NCBI GenBank assembly: GCA_963281255.1
Contig: OY725490.1
Coordinates: 5,642,001-5,706,000, forward strand
From: Aphrocallistes beatrix
Taxonomy: Eukaryota; Porifera; Hexactinellida; Sceptrulophora; Aphrocallistidae
Direction of reading: 5' to 3'
DNA: 64,000 nucleotides
Notes under the pieces: model-generated
The model's database searches: none
Told to the model about the DNA's origin: nothing
Seen by the model: only the letters and a program-made list of their open reading frames with translations
Position numbers and translations under genes: made by a program
Part shown: piece after piece, positions 21,945-32,736 of the stretch
Layout: the number at the start of each line of letters is the position of its first letter
Numbering within the stretch: position 1 is the stretch's first letter

Positions 21945-24335
21945 CGTGAACTACGCTATACAGGGCTGTTCACTAGGCTATATATTGTCAAACCAAGGAT
22001 TTCAAGAAGTCTGAAAATACTGCAATTTGATTGGTCGAAATTTAGGCGCCAAAATTTATGCCTATACTGATATAGTATAAAAGAGAATTTGTTTAATAAT
22101 CTACTTGACGTTTAATAATCTACTTGACATTTATCTTATAGCATTCTATATAGACTAAATACTTACTTGTAGAATATAATCACTCATATTTACTTGTCAA
22201 ACTAACATTATGACGCCGCATTGTGTCTTTCTTTGTCCAAATTCTGTCCATCACATATTTTAATTAAGTATTTTATTATTTACAACTGATTAGCATAATG
22301 CCAGCTAGATGCTCAGCACCTAACTGCCGTAGTGGTTGTGATGGCGAAAATCCTATTATAGTATTCAAAATGAGGGAAGAATTTTCTGATGTAGAAAAGG
22401 ATCAATGGAGAAAATTTTTGCACAGAGCTGATAGTTCTTCTCTCAAACATATATACCTCTGTGCAAAGCATTTCCAACCATGGGAAGTTCTATACACCTG
22501 TGAGCTCTACTGCCTGACGACTGGATATATATTGTAAGTTTTGAATTGGTGTAATTGTATAAGGATCGGATTATAGTTACAGTACTTTGACACCTAGTTA
22601 TAAATTATTAATTAACTCAGGCTGTTCAATTTACGTTCGCAATGTAATTGGTTTATAACTTTTCTTAATATATTATCTTATAATTGTACAACCTTTAATA
22701 ATATATCATTCCATTTGTAGACACATCGTAGACCTGGATTAGTGAAAGGTGCTGTTCCTTCTATTTTACCAAATTGTCCTTCCTATTGCCAGAAGACTAT
22801 TGGCAAACCTGATCGTCTAGACTTTGATAAGAAAGAGAGAACCCAATTAATGAAAGTTATCGAAGAAAGTGTTCTTCAACAAGAATTGGAAACACATGAA
22901 TTTGGTGTGGATACGTTTTCTGATCTGGTAAGAAAACTAAAGAAGATTGATATGCCTAACAATTGGCTTGTCTGGAGTCCATCAAATACTTCTTTTCATA
23001 TACTACATCCTTCTCTTTCTCAAGAATATTTGGAAGTTGAATCTTACTTGACCATCGACGATCATTGTAATACGAGAGCATTTCTTCACAATACTCAGAT
23101 TCCCCTCTCTATTAGTCAAATAGTATATGTCCGTCAAATCACTCTACTAATCTAAGAAATTTCTAAATACTCTTCCGATTCCATTGAACTAGCTGTTAGG
23201 AGTGCTACAACTTATGTATCTCAATCCATAGCTAAGCTTGAAAGTAACACCGAAGAATCTTCAACAAGGACACAATCTGAGTTACTACCTCGGTTACAGT
23301 TCATTCATTGCCAGCTTGAAAATGTCCTCCCTAAAACACGTAGGAAGTATAATGTAGTAACTGCTTGTCAAGTTTATGAAAGTGAAAGACGACTGAAAAT
23401 TTCTAGTATCCTCAAACTATTTTCAAAACAATCTTCTACTAACAACATCTCGTTAAAAGAGTTTATAGATACATTCTCTTCCACGTTCAAAGAAGATGTA
23501 CGTAATGTTGATCTAGAGTTATTCATTCCTATCCTTGATGAGGAGACGTCAGAACCACCTCTCTCAATCATACAATCTCTAGCATTTATTGGAGGATATG
23601 CTATTCATTCTTTATTTAAAAGATCAAAGAATAAATGCTCAGATTGCGTTTTGTTTCTAACAGAGGACAAAGTTATGGACTTCGTTGATTATCAAGCTGT
23701 AAACACACTTATAGAATTAATTGATCGTGGATCACTGAAATGGCCTTCTACTCCAGTCCTTACTATCATGCTCAAGGTGTGGAAGATATACACTCTCATT
23801 GAATTGAAACCACAGTTATTCGATAAATTACTTGGAGGAGCTTCACGCAGTATATTAGTGAACCTGACCCTTTTTTATTTTGAAGGAGAACATGATGAAA
23901 TTTGGCGCACCCAGTGTCCAACCTGTAAAATTTTCCGATGGGACATTCTCAAGAAGCTCATATTCACTACGTGTAACTGTATACTTTCCAACACTGTTAA
24001 GAATATGAATTCGTCTCAAAGGGCAAAAGATGAGTCACGGAAACTCAAGAAGTTTAAATCTATTTAATTCACCTCTCTAGAAACGACATTTGTAATTTAT
24101 CCAAATTATTTGTTATCACTTAATACTTAACTTATGGAATTTAAAATGAAGTTATCAAATTTCTTTAAGTGAATGCAAATTAACAATTTGCGCATGTTAT
24201 GGTAGCGACTATCGAGTAAATCAGGCATTAGGGGCCACAACAGGTTAGATATTAAAAATTTGCATACTTATTAGTTCAGACTTCAAACAATCCATGGTTC
24301 AACATAGTGAACAGTCCTGTATAGCGTAGTTCACG
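21945..24335. mobile_element. P-like THAP transposon with TIRs and TSD
   Basis: Inverted termini CGTGAACTACGCTATACAGG at 21945 and the inverse ending at 24335, at least 30 bp with one mismatch. The direct duplication GTTGTAC (7 bp) lies flush on both sides. It encloses a THAP-finger transposase-like gene. P elements encode THAP transposases and make 7-8 bp duplications, so the call fits. It is inserted in the 5' part of a Tc1 element. Confidence 0.75.
22298..24067 (+). pseudogene. THAP-domain P-like transposase, internally short, one premature stop
   Basis: Exon 1 (22298 to about 22533) encodes a THAP finger: MPARC with Cys5 and Cys10, Trp37, and Cys55/His58 in YLCAKHF. A GTAAGT donor follows. 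Exon 2 starts after TTTGTAG at 22718 and reads GLVKGAVPSILPNCPSY, the usual link after a THAP finger. Its frame is open to 24067 except for one TAA at 23153. The C-terminal part has LAFIGGY, C..C and RGSLKWPS, seen at the end of P/THAP9-like transposases. The splice phases of the two exons do not agree (2 versus 0), so a small indel or another junction is likely. About 500 codons is short for a P transposase (about 750); most of the catalytic core seems absent. Confidence 0.65.
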
Positions 24336-24436
24336 GTTGTACTAAAATAATAATTCTCGCTTTACTGAATTATCAATTAGTATTGAATGTAAAAGGTGTG
24401 TAATTCTTTTTGACCGCTAGTGAATATATATATATA

Positions 24437-24778
24437 CACTCGAACCTCTCTTATCCGGACCTCCGATATCCGGGCACCTCTCTCAACCGGGCAGCCCTTT
24501 CGATATTTAGTCAATGCATTGTCCTATTTTCAAGTCAATTATTAACCACAATTCCAGCAATCATTATCATGTAATATTATTTTTTGACATTAATATGTAA
24601 TTAGTAAAACTGTGGGTTTTGCGTACTCGTATATTGTCTTGGTACGTAAATATTATAGAATAACCTCATGTGCATAGACATGTTTTCGAATCATCCGGGC
24701 AAATTCTGTTATCCGGGCACCCTCTGTTATCCGGGCACCCTCCGGTCCGGCACTGCCCGGATAAGAGAGGTTCGAGTG
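24437..24778. mobile_element. pogo-like MITE, family pogo-e
   Basis: TA-flanked. Ends CACTCGAACCTCTCTTATCC and its inverse. Repeated words TATCCGGGCAC/TTATCCGGAC. 342 bp, non-coding. It lies in the TA linker of a reverse HL-A 5' end (24796-24822). Confidence 0.7.
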
Positions 24779-24839
24779 TATATAAATAAATATACATTAA
24801 TCGAGTTTTAATAGTAAGGATAATTTAAAATGCTAGGAT

Positions 24840-25090
24840 TGTTTTTGTGTGTATTTGTCCGAATTGATTGAAGAATTGGTAAGTCATAGAGATATGAAAA
24901 TTGGCATGTAGGTGTCAAATGATATGACTACGATTATTTTTTAAGATCTAAGCGAAATTTTCACACCACTGCAAAAAAAATGGAAAACAATTTTTCACAC
25001 CTTTTCTATACAAAATAAATGACTACACTATCATAATAGAAATCATTGTACGACACTACAAAAGATCGTCATTGTTATTAACTCTTCCTT
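24840..25090 (+). mobile_element. Helitron-like element HL-B, 5' part
   Basis: Contains TTTGTCCGAATTGATTGAAG, the HL-B core, and the following HL-B body up to about 25060. The 3' hairpin module is missing. Confidence 0.5.
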
Positions 25091-25109
25091 GATCATGTGG
25101 AATATATAG

Positions 25110-25525
25110 CTACTCGTTGCCCTGGTGGGGTTCGCACAGACCCCCATTACTTTACCATAACATGCCCAGGTGGGGTCCGCACAGATCCCCATTACTTTAC
25201 CATAACATGCCCAGGTGGGGTCCGCACAGACCCCCATTACTTTACCATAACATGCCCAGGTGGGGTCCGCACAGACCCCCATTACTTTTCCATAACATGC
25301 CCAGGTGGGGTCCGCACAGACCCCCATTACTATTCTATAACATGCCCAGGTGGGGTCCGCACAGACCCCCATTACTTTTCCATAACATGCCCAGGTGGGG
25401 TCCGCACAGACCCCCATTACTTTTCCATAACATGCCCAGGTGGGGTCCGCACAGACCCCCATTACTTTTCCATAACATGCCCAGGTGGGGTCCGCACAGA
25501 CCCCCATTACTATTCTATACCATAC
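25110..25525. repeat. 45-bp minisatellite, locus 1 (about nine units)
   Basis: Units of 45 bp contain GCCCAGGTGGGGTCCGCACA and ATTACTTTTCCATAACAT with very few differences between units. Because 45 is a multiple of three, several frames on both strands stay open, but the frames have no start context or homology. It is a tandem repeat, not a gene. The unit has an internal inverted part (GGGGTC...GACCCC). A further degenerate unit lies at 25826-25880. The same unit is found inverted at 52860-53200. Confidence 0.9.
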
Positions 25526-25728
25526 TGGGTTTTGTTTCCAGCCGATGTGCCGACAAATTTCATGATCCTCGCCTTCAAAATCTCATGACACAAAGAAGGA
25601 AAGTTCATGCCAAGTACATGAAAGTACTTCAAATTTCATTCTATAATCAAAGCTCCATGCCAAAGTTCATGGTAACTGCCACGTTCATCCAACAACTCAA
25701 ATTTCATGAAAACGTCCAAATCTATTAA

Positions 25729-25830
25729 CTGGCAATCTGGCAATGATCTGGCAATACTGATCTGGCAATACTTACGATCTGGCAAGATCTGGCAATACTG
25801 TACAATCTGGCAATGATCTGGCAATACTGG
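25729..25830. repeat. Short tandem array of ATCTGGCAAT words
   Basis: The word ATCTGGCAAT, often followed by ACTG, is repeated about nine times with irregular spacing between the two minisatellite segments. No function recognised. Confidence 0.6.
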
Positions 25831-25939
25831 TCCGCACAGTCCCCTTTACCTTTTCACAACATGTCAAGATGTGGACCCCACGGGTGTAAATACTATGTTA
25901 CGAAATTTTTGAAAAAATTACCATTTAAAATAATGCATA

Positions 25940-25965
25940 TCCTTACTATTAAAACTCGATTAATC

Positions 25966-26046
<81 letters not shown>

Positions 26047-26754
26047 GACTCCGCTTAATAGGGCCACATCGGTTAGAGGACATTTTGCCCCGATTAAGCG
26101 GAGGACCCTATTAACCGAAAATATTTTGTATTAGCTTCTATGTGTGAGAGCTATTCCGGTCCTGCCAAAAGTGGCCCGATTAAGCGGCTGACCCGATTAA
26201 ACAGTGGCCCTATTAAGCGGAGTCGACTGTATATAGTATATATATCTATATATCTATATATATCTGTAACGAATTGATTGAAGAAACTGCAGGGCGTAGA
26301 AAGCTGATTTTTGGTATGTGGGAGTCTTTTGGCTATGGCTCCAGTAAATTCTGAGCTCAGAGCAAAATGTCGACTCATCATGGAATTATTACGTCATTGT
26401 CACATTTTCAAAAGTTAAGCAACACAGTTATTCGAGCATAACTCAGCCATTATAGGAGATAGATGGCTGAAATTTTAATAGAATATGTATACTAAGATGC
26501 GTCACATATGATACAACTATCGTCAAAAAATGATGAGTCATCACTTTATGACGTCATCATTACGCATCAAAAATTTTAAAATTGACAAATTTGGTGATTT
26601 TTCGAGTGATATCGATTATAACAGTAGGACAGACATATTTAGAGATGCTATTTCCCTTATAATTAATCAATGTGACCTCAGGCGACCGAAGGTAGCCTCC
26701 GGCGGACACAAAGTGTCTACCAGCCGCGCAGCCCTAGCAAGCGAAGCGCGCTTG
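25940..26754 (+). mobile_element. Helitron-like element HL-A, copy 4, with nested MITE
   Basis: Starts TCCTTACTATTAAAACTCG after A25939 and ends GAAGCGCGCTTG before T26755. It has a long TA linker and a pogo-a MITE at 26044-26229. The mirrored arm at about 31571-31590 shows the uninterrupted site (GCATA joined to TTTTCTTT), so the borders are exact. Confidence 0.8.
26044..26229. mobile_element. pogo-like MITE, family pogo-a, copy 2
   Basis: Same family as 10427-10614, opposite orientation, about 186 bp. The first bases have decayed. It sits in the TA linker of HL-A copy 4. Confidence 0.75.
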
Positions 26755-27187
26755 TTTTCTTTGTATAGAGTATTACCACTCTTAGAGTCCGTGCTCTTTC
26801 AGATCCCCTGACATAAAAAAATTCGTGAGTAATTTAAGTACCCCGAGGTTGGTTAATTTCAGTATAATTTCCCACAGCTGATTTCTTATAATATTCTCAT
26901 TTTGGATATCATAATTATATTAAATATGTATAGAAACCATGCCAAAATTGTTTATGAATAGTTAAATTACTTAATATTATAGTTAGACTTTCGCAAAATC
27001 TTTAATCTTTAAACAAAATTGCCTTGGGATGAAAAGTGGATAATCTCCGGAGAAATATTTGCCCCAGTCATGCTCAATATAGAGTAGAGTATAGAAAAAT
27101 CTGCAAAACCAGTATCTATAAGTCATTTGGATTTTGGATTGACATTTATAAATTACTTAAAATCGTCACAAATAATCACTAAGAATC

Positions 27188-27969
27188 CATTACAAGGCTG
27201 AAATTCCATTTCGATGGTGGTCAGCAGTTCCTAAAGTCTGTGAATATTGTTTCAGTGATTGTGAAGTGTCACTACAAGCCAAATCCAAACAGCGTACTAA
27301 CAAATTTCATGATCGCAATTGGGTAGACTCCTGAAACTTACAACAATCTGAGAGAAATGTTTAATTACCCATCTATTCTTATACTCTTTGATTGGAATTC
27401 CAAATAAAATAGCTTGTTGATATTAAGGTGCAGCAGTGGCAATGGGGGAGATACCTTTTGAAGCTCATCATGCTAGTTCATATTTAGATGCACTAAGAGC
27501 ATTAAAACCTATGATAAATGCCTGGGAAAAACTCGTGAAATGGGCTGGGTAGTAAGTATTCGTGTCTTCAGGGATACTTGGACTACTTTGCCTTGGTCTT
27601 TAAAATCTCATGTGCTATCTGATTATTATGAAGAATATTTTCACCATTTATGATGCTGGAGCTGCTATCAGTTCAGAACAAAGTGGTGGGATGCTTCATT
27701 CTCGTTTGCAGAATATGTGGAATTTAAGATTCAAAACAAGAAAAACTAACCAAGCAATATATTCTCAACGTCTAATCGACTGTATGGTGACCTATAACTA
27801 CAATCTTAATTGGGATGATGCTATTAGTGAATCACAAAAAGAATTAAGTAGTTTGAGAAACACATTGACAACTCACGATGAGGCAGAGTTGATGGAAAAT
27901 ATCAACACCAAGGAAGATGATAGGATTCAACTTCACAATTGGTACACAGATAATTCTGATAAAGATTAG
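27188..27969 (+). pseudogene. Transposase-like gene remnant, superfamily unclear
   Basis: Pieces in shifting frames read FDGGQQFLKSVNIVS (about 27212), VAMGEIPFEAHHASSYL (about 27437), LPWSLKSHVLSDYYEEYF (about 27590) and then an open frame to 27969 with EQSGGMLHSRLQNMW. A DGG..FLK motif followed by K.H.L.DH...YF and a H.R box recalls uncharacterised transposon proteins of invertebrates, but I cannot name the family. Frameshifts at about 27549 and 27645 break it. It sits between the long inverted arms and was probably the element's own gene. Confidence 0.4.
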
Positions 27970-28080
27970 TATATAGCCAGCAAAATTGAATCTAAGTAAT
28001 AAGTATAGGATATTGATCTTATTCAGTATATAGTTTTACATACGCTTATAAATAGTTTGTACAACAATACATGTACATTA

Positions 28081-28757
28081 GGGTGCTCCAAAAAAAACGA
28101 AAGTTGAAATATTTAGATGTACACTCTTCGAATAGTTGACATTGATTACCAAGTATGCACGGTAAAATTTTCAAGCAATTAGGAGATGATTTAGTGGTCG
28201 CTCAAAGTAGGCTCCTCCTGGCGCAGATTTATAATGGGATATGTCCGGTTTGAGGCTTAAAGTTGTAAAAGACGTACTTCTGATATTCAAATATACAAGT
28301 AACTGTATTTTTTATGATATATGGGGGTGGTTTTATATCAGCTAATAATACATTTTAATGACCTAAAACCTACCAGTTCGGATATTGATGAAAACAGTTG
28401 CGATCACTCATCGTCATTAAAATTATTAAGGGTCGCAAATGTTTTCACCAATATCTCCGAACCGGTAGCTTTTAGGTCATTAAAGTGTGTTATTAGCTGA
28501 TATAAAACCACCCCCAAATATCACAAAAAATACAGTTACTTGTATATTTGAATATCAGAAGTACGTCTTTTACAACTTTAAGCCTCAAACCGGACATATC
28601 CCATTATAAATCTGCACCAGGAGGAGCCTACTTTGCGCGACCACTAAATCATCTCCTAATTGCTTGAAAATTTTATAGTGCATACTTGGTGATCAATGTC
28701 GACTATTCGAAGAGTGTGCATCTAAATATTTCAACTTTCGAATATTTTGGGGCACCC
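28081..28757. mobile_element. F2 fold-back element (long palindrome)
   Basis: TA on both sides; ends GGGTGCTCCAAAA and its inverse. The two arms of about 300 bp are nearly identical, with the centre at about 28420. Transcribed, it would form one long hairpin. Termini beginning GGG next to TA suggest a mariner-related mobiliser. Non-coding. Confidence 0.75.
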
Positions 28758-28810
28758 TAATGTACATATATATTTATTGCATATATAACAGCAAAAATTA
28801 TATTACAATA

Positions 28811-29727
28811 CAGTACCCAGACAAAAGTATTTGCACACTTCATTATCTCACGTTGATTTAATACTAAAATGGGTCTATTGATTAAAACTCCGAAACGGTA
28901 AGTGATACAACTAATCGGGTTTCAGATTCGAAAGCATTCGAATTAGTTATTGTAGGATATTTCTAATCTTATATATTAAAACTCGAGGATTTTTGTTTGT
29001 TTGTTTGTTTGTTTGTTTGTCCGAATTGATTGAAGAATTGGCAAGTTGTAGAGATACGAAAATTTGCATGTAGGTGTCAAATGATATGCCTACGATTAAG
29101 TTCTAAGATCTAAGCGAAATTTTCACAACTCTGCAAAAAAATGGAAAACAACTTTTCCATATAAAATAATGACTCTACACTATTACAATAGAAATCATTG
29201 TACAAGGTTGACATGGGGGTTTTAGTGGTGTAGATTTCGAATATCATATTTTCAGATCGAAATGATAAATTAATCGTATACTTTTGTTTACAATATTCAT
29301 ATAAAGTAAAAAATTCCCAAATAGGTTAGATTGAGCAACTTCAGGCGCCCGCAGGGAGACTCTGCGGACACACAGTGTCCGCAAGCCGCACAGCGCAAGC
29401 AAGCGAAGCGCGCTTGTCAATTATTAATTCCCAATGTTTTCAAATTATCAATCACTGCCACCTTGTGCCACATATGTCCCTTTTTATCACTATACATTAT
29501 GGTGATGTACTACCTCTTGTGTCACAGGTTGATAATTTTATTCATTGGGTTGACCAATTTATTAGAAATCTTCAACTATTACTAATTCGAATTTAAAGAT
29601 TTCGAATCTTAAATCAGACTCTTCATAGCTCTTAGAGTTTGAATACTTTTCCCTTCCTGAAAGATCCAATTTAGCACTATTTGTATGGGGAATAATATAG
29701 TGTACAAATACTTTTGTATGGTTACTG
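28811..29727. mobile_element. Tc1-type MITE (family i), interrupted by HL-B
   Basis: TA-flanked. Ends CAGTACCCAGACAAAAGTAT and the inverse near 29727. Without the HL-B insert (440 bp) it measures 477 bp, against 476 bp for the related uninterrupted MITE at 56111-56586. Non-coding. Confidence 0.7.
28977..29416 (+). mobile_element. Helitron-like element HL-B, copy 1 (complete, 440 bp)
   Basis: Begins TCTTATATATTAAAACTCG after A, followed by TTTG repeats and the core CCGAATTGATTGAAG. It ends GAAGCGCGCTTG before T. The hairpin module (about 29343-29416) is close to that of HL-A, but the middle differs. Confidence 0.75.
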
Positions 29728-29851
29728 TATTTAAATCCAATATTAGCAGAAATCCAGTTGACAACTTGGTTATTTATAAAAGGGGAAAATCTAAGAAAAC
29801 TAGACATTTACACACATTAACATTTTAAAATAACAATATACGGATATATTA

Positions 29852-31187
29852 CAGTAGTGGCCAAATTAATTGCACCAAGAGGTGAAATTTATTTGGTAGC
29901 ATAGTTAAAAGCCACATTGCCTTTATATGTTCTATTAATATTTAATATGACCACCTTTCCTCTTAATAACATCTAAAATGCGTCTAGGTATAGACTCAAC
30001 TAATTTTTCACAAATTTCCAGAATTTCTGGGTCACTTTTCCACACCTCGACAACAGATTTTATAATCTTCTCGGTGGTACAATCAAGATTCTGTAAACGG
30101 CTCTTAATAATGGCCCAGAGGTTTTCAATCGGTGCAATATCGGGGGAGTTGCCTGACCACTCCATAACTTTAATGTTGCTTGCTTCGAAATGCCTCTGTA
30201 CCACCTTGGGCGTGTGGCATGGGGCTCGATCCTGTTGGAGAACACAATCTCCATTTGGAAAATGTTCTTGGAGCTGGGGTTTGATTCTGCTGTCGATAAC
30301 ACTGAGGTACTTGGCGGAGTTCATCGTGCCTTCGCATACGTGTAATCGTCCTGTGCGCTGAAGCAGCCCAAAAACATGACTTTTTCTGGGTGTTTCACTT
30401 GCTGGTTGATATGAGCTGGACGAATGGAAGAATTGGTAGCCTTTCTTACCACCTTAACCTGCTGGTCCTGCACATAAAAATGTGATTCATCGGTGAAGAG
30501 GACCTGCAAACAACCCGTAGTTTCTACTCTGGAAATATTAGGCATATACATGAAATAACTTACTTTTCGCCAATCGTCGAGCGTCCAAGTTCGGTATTTC
30601 TTTGCCCATTGGAGCCGGCGTTGGCACATTATCTTGGTTAGATGCTGTTTTTTCTTCAGAGTGTAAGCCTTGCGTCCTCCATCGTAAAGTATGCGACGAA
30701 TAGTCCTGGCGCTCACATCTAGGACCAAAATATGCTTAATCTGATTCGGGAGTGCTCTGGGATTCTTCCTACTAGCTGTAAGGACCATACACCTTTTTCG
30801 TTCAGTGATTTTTGCCTTCCTTCCACAGCGTCCAGACCGTTGATTTTCAAGATTGCCAGTTTCTTTGAATTTTTTTACATATTCTGACAACCGTGGAGTG
30901 ATTCACATGACATTCCAGAGCGATTTCTTGAACCGTTTTACTCGTGTACTGATGCAAAGTTAACATTTTCTGCCTCACCAAGAGCGGAATGTCCATAGCT
31001 AATCTTAGTCGAATAGTAAAACAAAAATGATTTTCATGATTGAGATAAACATTATAGGTCTCCTTCTACCTGTTTTTGTCATTATGTAACCAATAACTGG
31101 AGACCTTGCGCTGTTAAATGCACATAGCTAATGGTACTAGATAGAGTCAAAATTATCTTTGTGCAATTAATTTGGCCACTAGTACTG
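29852..31187 (-). mobile_element. Tc1-type transposon, near full length
   Basis: Inverted ends GTGGCCAAATTAATTGCAC, with outer bases CAGTA on the left and CAGTACTA on the right. TA precedes 29852. About 1.34 kb enclosing one transposase gene. The right TA is blurred (CTGTTTA). Confidence 0.8.
29935..30996 (-). pseudogene. Tc1-type DD34E transposase with a 60-nt intron
   Basis: ATG at 30996 begins MDIPLLVRQKMLTLHQ, the helix-turn-helix part. An extra A in the A-run at about 30871 shifts the frame, after which KFKETGNLENQRSGRCGRK follows. At 30504-30563 a 60-nt piece with GTAAGT and TTTGCAG borders splits DDWRK from VLFTDESHF; because 60 is a multiple of three and has no stop, it would also read through. 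The catalytic residues are all present: Asp in FTDESHF, Asp in LQQDRAPCH and Glu in SPDIAPIENLW, 34 residues after the second Asp. A one-base deletion near 30345 separates GCFSAQ from RLHVCEGT-type sequence. The end is KRKGGHIKY. With only two indels this is a young copy. Confidence 0.88.
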
Positions 31188-31882
31188 TTTATGTTTTTTA
31201 ATACAAATTCCATATATTACGAGTAAACAGTGATATCCGCAATTTTTAGAGGGATAAAATTTTTGTGAATAATGTCAGGGGATCGGGAGACGCGGAACGG
31301 CGATTTTGTTCTAAAATTGAAGGTTTCACGAAAGTCTAACTATAATATTAAGTAATTTCACCATTCATAAACGATTTTGACATGGTTTCTATACATATTT
31401 AATATATTTTATGATATCTAAAATGAGAATATTATGAGAATAAGAAATCAGCTGTGGGAAATTATGCAGGGGTTGACCTACCTCGGGGTACTTAAATTAC
31501 TCACAAATTATTTTTGATGTCAGGGGATCTGAAAGAGCACGGACTCTAAGAGTGTAATACTCTATACATAAAGAAAATATGCATCATTTTAAATGGCAAT
31601 TTTTTCAAATATTTCGTAGCATATATATTTACACTTGTGACCCCCACCGTGGGGTCGCAAAGAACCCCAGTAAGATTAAATGTTGCGGTTTGACAAGCTC
31701 CAAATTCCATATAGCATCCCGTCCGTGTTTTATGGCATCCAATACTTGATTAGTTCTGTATATAAACCACGGACGAAGTAAAGCGAAGGCTGAAGGGTTC
31801 TAAACAAAAGAACTACCTTCCAAATACATCCTTGATTATAGCTTCAATTGGCATAATTTAAGAGCTAAATATTTCTAAGTAT

Positions 31883-32216
31883 AGTGCACCCTCGATAGTC
31901 CGAACCTCGCCAATCCGAACCCTCGCTAATCCGAACACTTCATTCTCAAAATCCGAACACCCAAAATATAATTTTATTTGCCTCTATGCTATGAATAAAC
32001 GTATATAAACTTAAATCTCTCAATAGGATTGAGAAACCTCATATAATATGAAATCATAGCTGAATAGTAATATCTTTGATATTCTAACAGAACAAATTTA
32101 TTATAATTAATTTCCTATTGAATTAGTGTTATTTCACTAATCGGAACAAATTCACTAATCCGAACGTTTTTTTCGAACATTGGAACAAAGCTGTTCGGAT
32201 TAGCGAGGGTGTACTG
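31883..32216. mobile_element. pogo-like MITE, family pogo-f, copy 1
   Basis: Ends like CAGTACACCCTCGCTAATCC (the left one slightly decayed) with repeated CTAATCCGAAC words at both ends and TA on the right. Non-coding. A partial copy lies at 35725-35898. Confidence 0.65.
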
Positions 32217-32219
32217 TAA

Positions 32220-32736
32220 TACCAAAGTTTAAAATATACATACTTGGTTTCATTATATCCACCGCGGTAGATGTTAACGTGTTCCAGATGTAACATGTTC
32301 CATAGTATGAATACTAGGTTGAAATCGGTGCAGCAGCCCAGAATACCCCCATTAGAATGTAACCGGGTATAATCCGGGCTAGCGGGGTAGGAAGTGGGAT
32401 GACCTAGAACATATCCGTATATTCTGTCCTAGAACAGATTAAACCCTGGTATGAAGTGGGTTAGCTCAGAATATACAGGGTATATTCTGTGGGGAGCAGC
32501 ACATTTGCGTATATCACAATTGTGTAAATTTGTCGCAATTTTTGAAACTACATAGCATGCATTCGTTAGTTACCGTTACCTATGTCAATTAAAACAAGTT
32601 TACTTTCTTGATAAACACCATAATCATAGAGATATACGTATGACTTTTTCGAGACTGATAAATTTAGATTGAAAAATCCAGTTAAGCATACCTTAGCATC
32701 GAACAAGCAAACAACAACAATTGTGATTTAATAATA
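32220..32736. other. Gene-free stretch
   Basis: No coding frame or repeat from elsewhere in the window recognised. Confidence 0.4.

Larger units (their letters stand above)
25870..31660. mobile_element. Long-TIR element (about 5.8 kb) with several nested insertions
   Basis: Left arm 25870-27005 (without HL-A copy 4) is mirrored by 31319-31660. Matching words include TTTCAGATCCCCTGACAT, TACTTAAATTACTCAC-type sequence and CCACGGGTGTAAAT-type sequence. The interior holds a decayed transposase-like frame (27188-27969), a fold-back (28081-28757), a MITE with HL-B inside (28811-29727) and a Tc1 element (29852-31187). The superfamily is unknown. Confidence 0.6.

Noticed and set aside
25097-25728. 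Long open frames with a 15-residue repeat on both strands, also at 52778-53254
   Set aside because: They follow from a 45-bp tandem unit (multiple of three) without stops. There is no homology, signal or start context.
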